From: Spirochaetota bacterium
GTDB taxonomy: Bacteria > Spirochaetota > Spirochaetia > Treponematales > UBA12059
Assembly (NCBI GenBank): GCA_026398615.1
Contig: JAPLSN010000009.1
Location: forward strand, 1-32,178
DNA: 32,178 bases
Direction of reading: 5' to 3'
Below the pieces are notes generated by a model. The model searched no databases, had not been told where the DNA came from, and was given only the letters and a program-made list of their open reading frames with translations. A program made the translations under genes and the position numbers. This document shows, one piece after another, positions 32,100 to 32,178 of the stretch (within the stretch, counting starts at the first letter, position 1; each line of letters begins with the position of its first letter).

Positions 32100-32128
32100 T
32101 TGACAACGGCGTTACCTCGCTGTACCCT
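32100..32128 (+). promoter_or_regulatory. Promoter-like pair pointing out of the window
   Basis: TTGACA (32100-32105) and TACCCT (32123-32128) are 17 nt apart on the plus strand. Whatever it might drive lies beyond the window. The TTGACA overlaps the putative IS end. Confidence 0.3.
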
Positions 32129-32178
32129 GCACCATTAAGAGGGTTCCGGGGCAAAAACGCTAGAGACCCGAGTTATGG

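Larger units (their letters stand above)
30904..32105 (-). mobile_element. IS3-family insertion sequence, boundaries approximate
   Basis: The element holds the OrfA remnant, OrfB and its own promoter on the minus strand. The only terminal match found is TGTCAAG at 30914-30920 against its inverse at 32099-32105, too short to prove the ends. A TG-starting end at 30904 (TGAGCCC) would be typical for IS3. No target duplication could be identified. DNA outside OrfB at 31990-32105 is strikingly AT-rich compared with the rest of the window. Confidence 0.6.

Noticed and set aside
30914-32105. TGTCAAG/CTTGACA as proven terminal inverted repeats of the IS3 element
   Set aside because: Only seven bases match, flanking bases agree poorly, and no target duplication is seen; it is kept only as an approximate boundary.

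Overview
This is a high-GC bacterial segment, most likely from a spirochaete (Treponema/Spirochaeta-like). Three genes point that way: a 1,071-residue membrane-anchored coiled-coil protein of the SpiroCoCo type (19919-23134, minus), a cytosolic Hsp70-substrate-domain / membrane / LysM fusion (11223-12191) and a PnrA-type BMP nucleoside transport operon. The assignment is recalled family knowledge plus inference; there is no rRNA or housekeeping marker here that would fix the taxon. The two ends are foreign: position 1 lies inside an ISL3-type transposase and the last 1.2 kb holds a damaged IS3-family element with AT-rich flanks. The window may therefore be a contig bounded by repeats.

Layout. 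1-926: ISL3 fragment, tRNA-Pro(GGG) with a terminator-containing inverted repeat, and a nucleoside/base deaminase, all on minus. 1066-5809: a four-gene plus-strand operon for nucleoside uptake (BMP binding protein, double ATPase, two permeases), divergent from the deaminase across an intergenic region with a perfect 16-bp palindrome. 5862-9199: minus-strand NAD-dependent epimerase, exported HEAT-repeat protein and membrane-anchored PilZ (c-di-GMP) protein. 9233-14439: plus-strand CPBP membrane protease, small hypothetical protein, SAM methyltransferase, Hsp70-SBD/LysM fusion and lytic transglycosylase. 14453-18042: a small unknown gene (minus), a PAS-PAS-PAS histidine kinase (plus) and a TsaC/Sua5 tRNA-modification enzyme (minus). 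18128-19887: SprA-related metalloprotease and DeoD purine nucleoside phosphorylase (plus). 19919-28141: minus-strand SpiroCoCo protein, a 1,250-residue exported TPR-CHAT protease and a CorA transporter. 28527-30855: ComEC-type DNA-uptake channel overlapping RsmA (KsgA). 30504 to the end: IS3 element.

Three themes recur. Purine salvage is represented by the uptake operon, the deaminase and DeoD. Cell-envelope work is represented by the lytic transglycosylase, the LysM fusion, the CPBP protease, the exported HEAT and CHAT proteins and the SpiroCoCo filament-like protein. Regulation looks unusual: at least four genes (hypothetical at 9966, SprA-like, CHAT, rsmA) carry a TAnnnT -10-like hexamer 6-7 nt before the ATG and no Shine-Dalgarno sequence, the signature of leaderless transcripts, while other genes have strong GGAGG-type sites.
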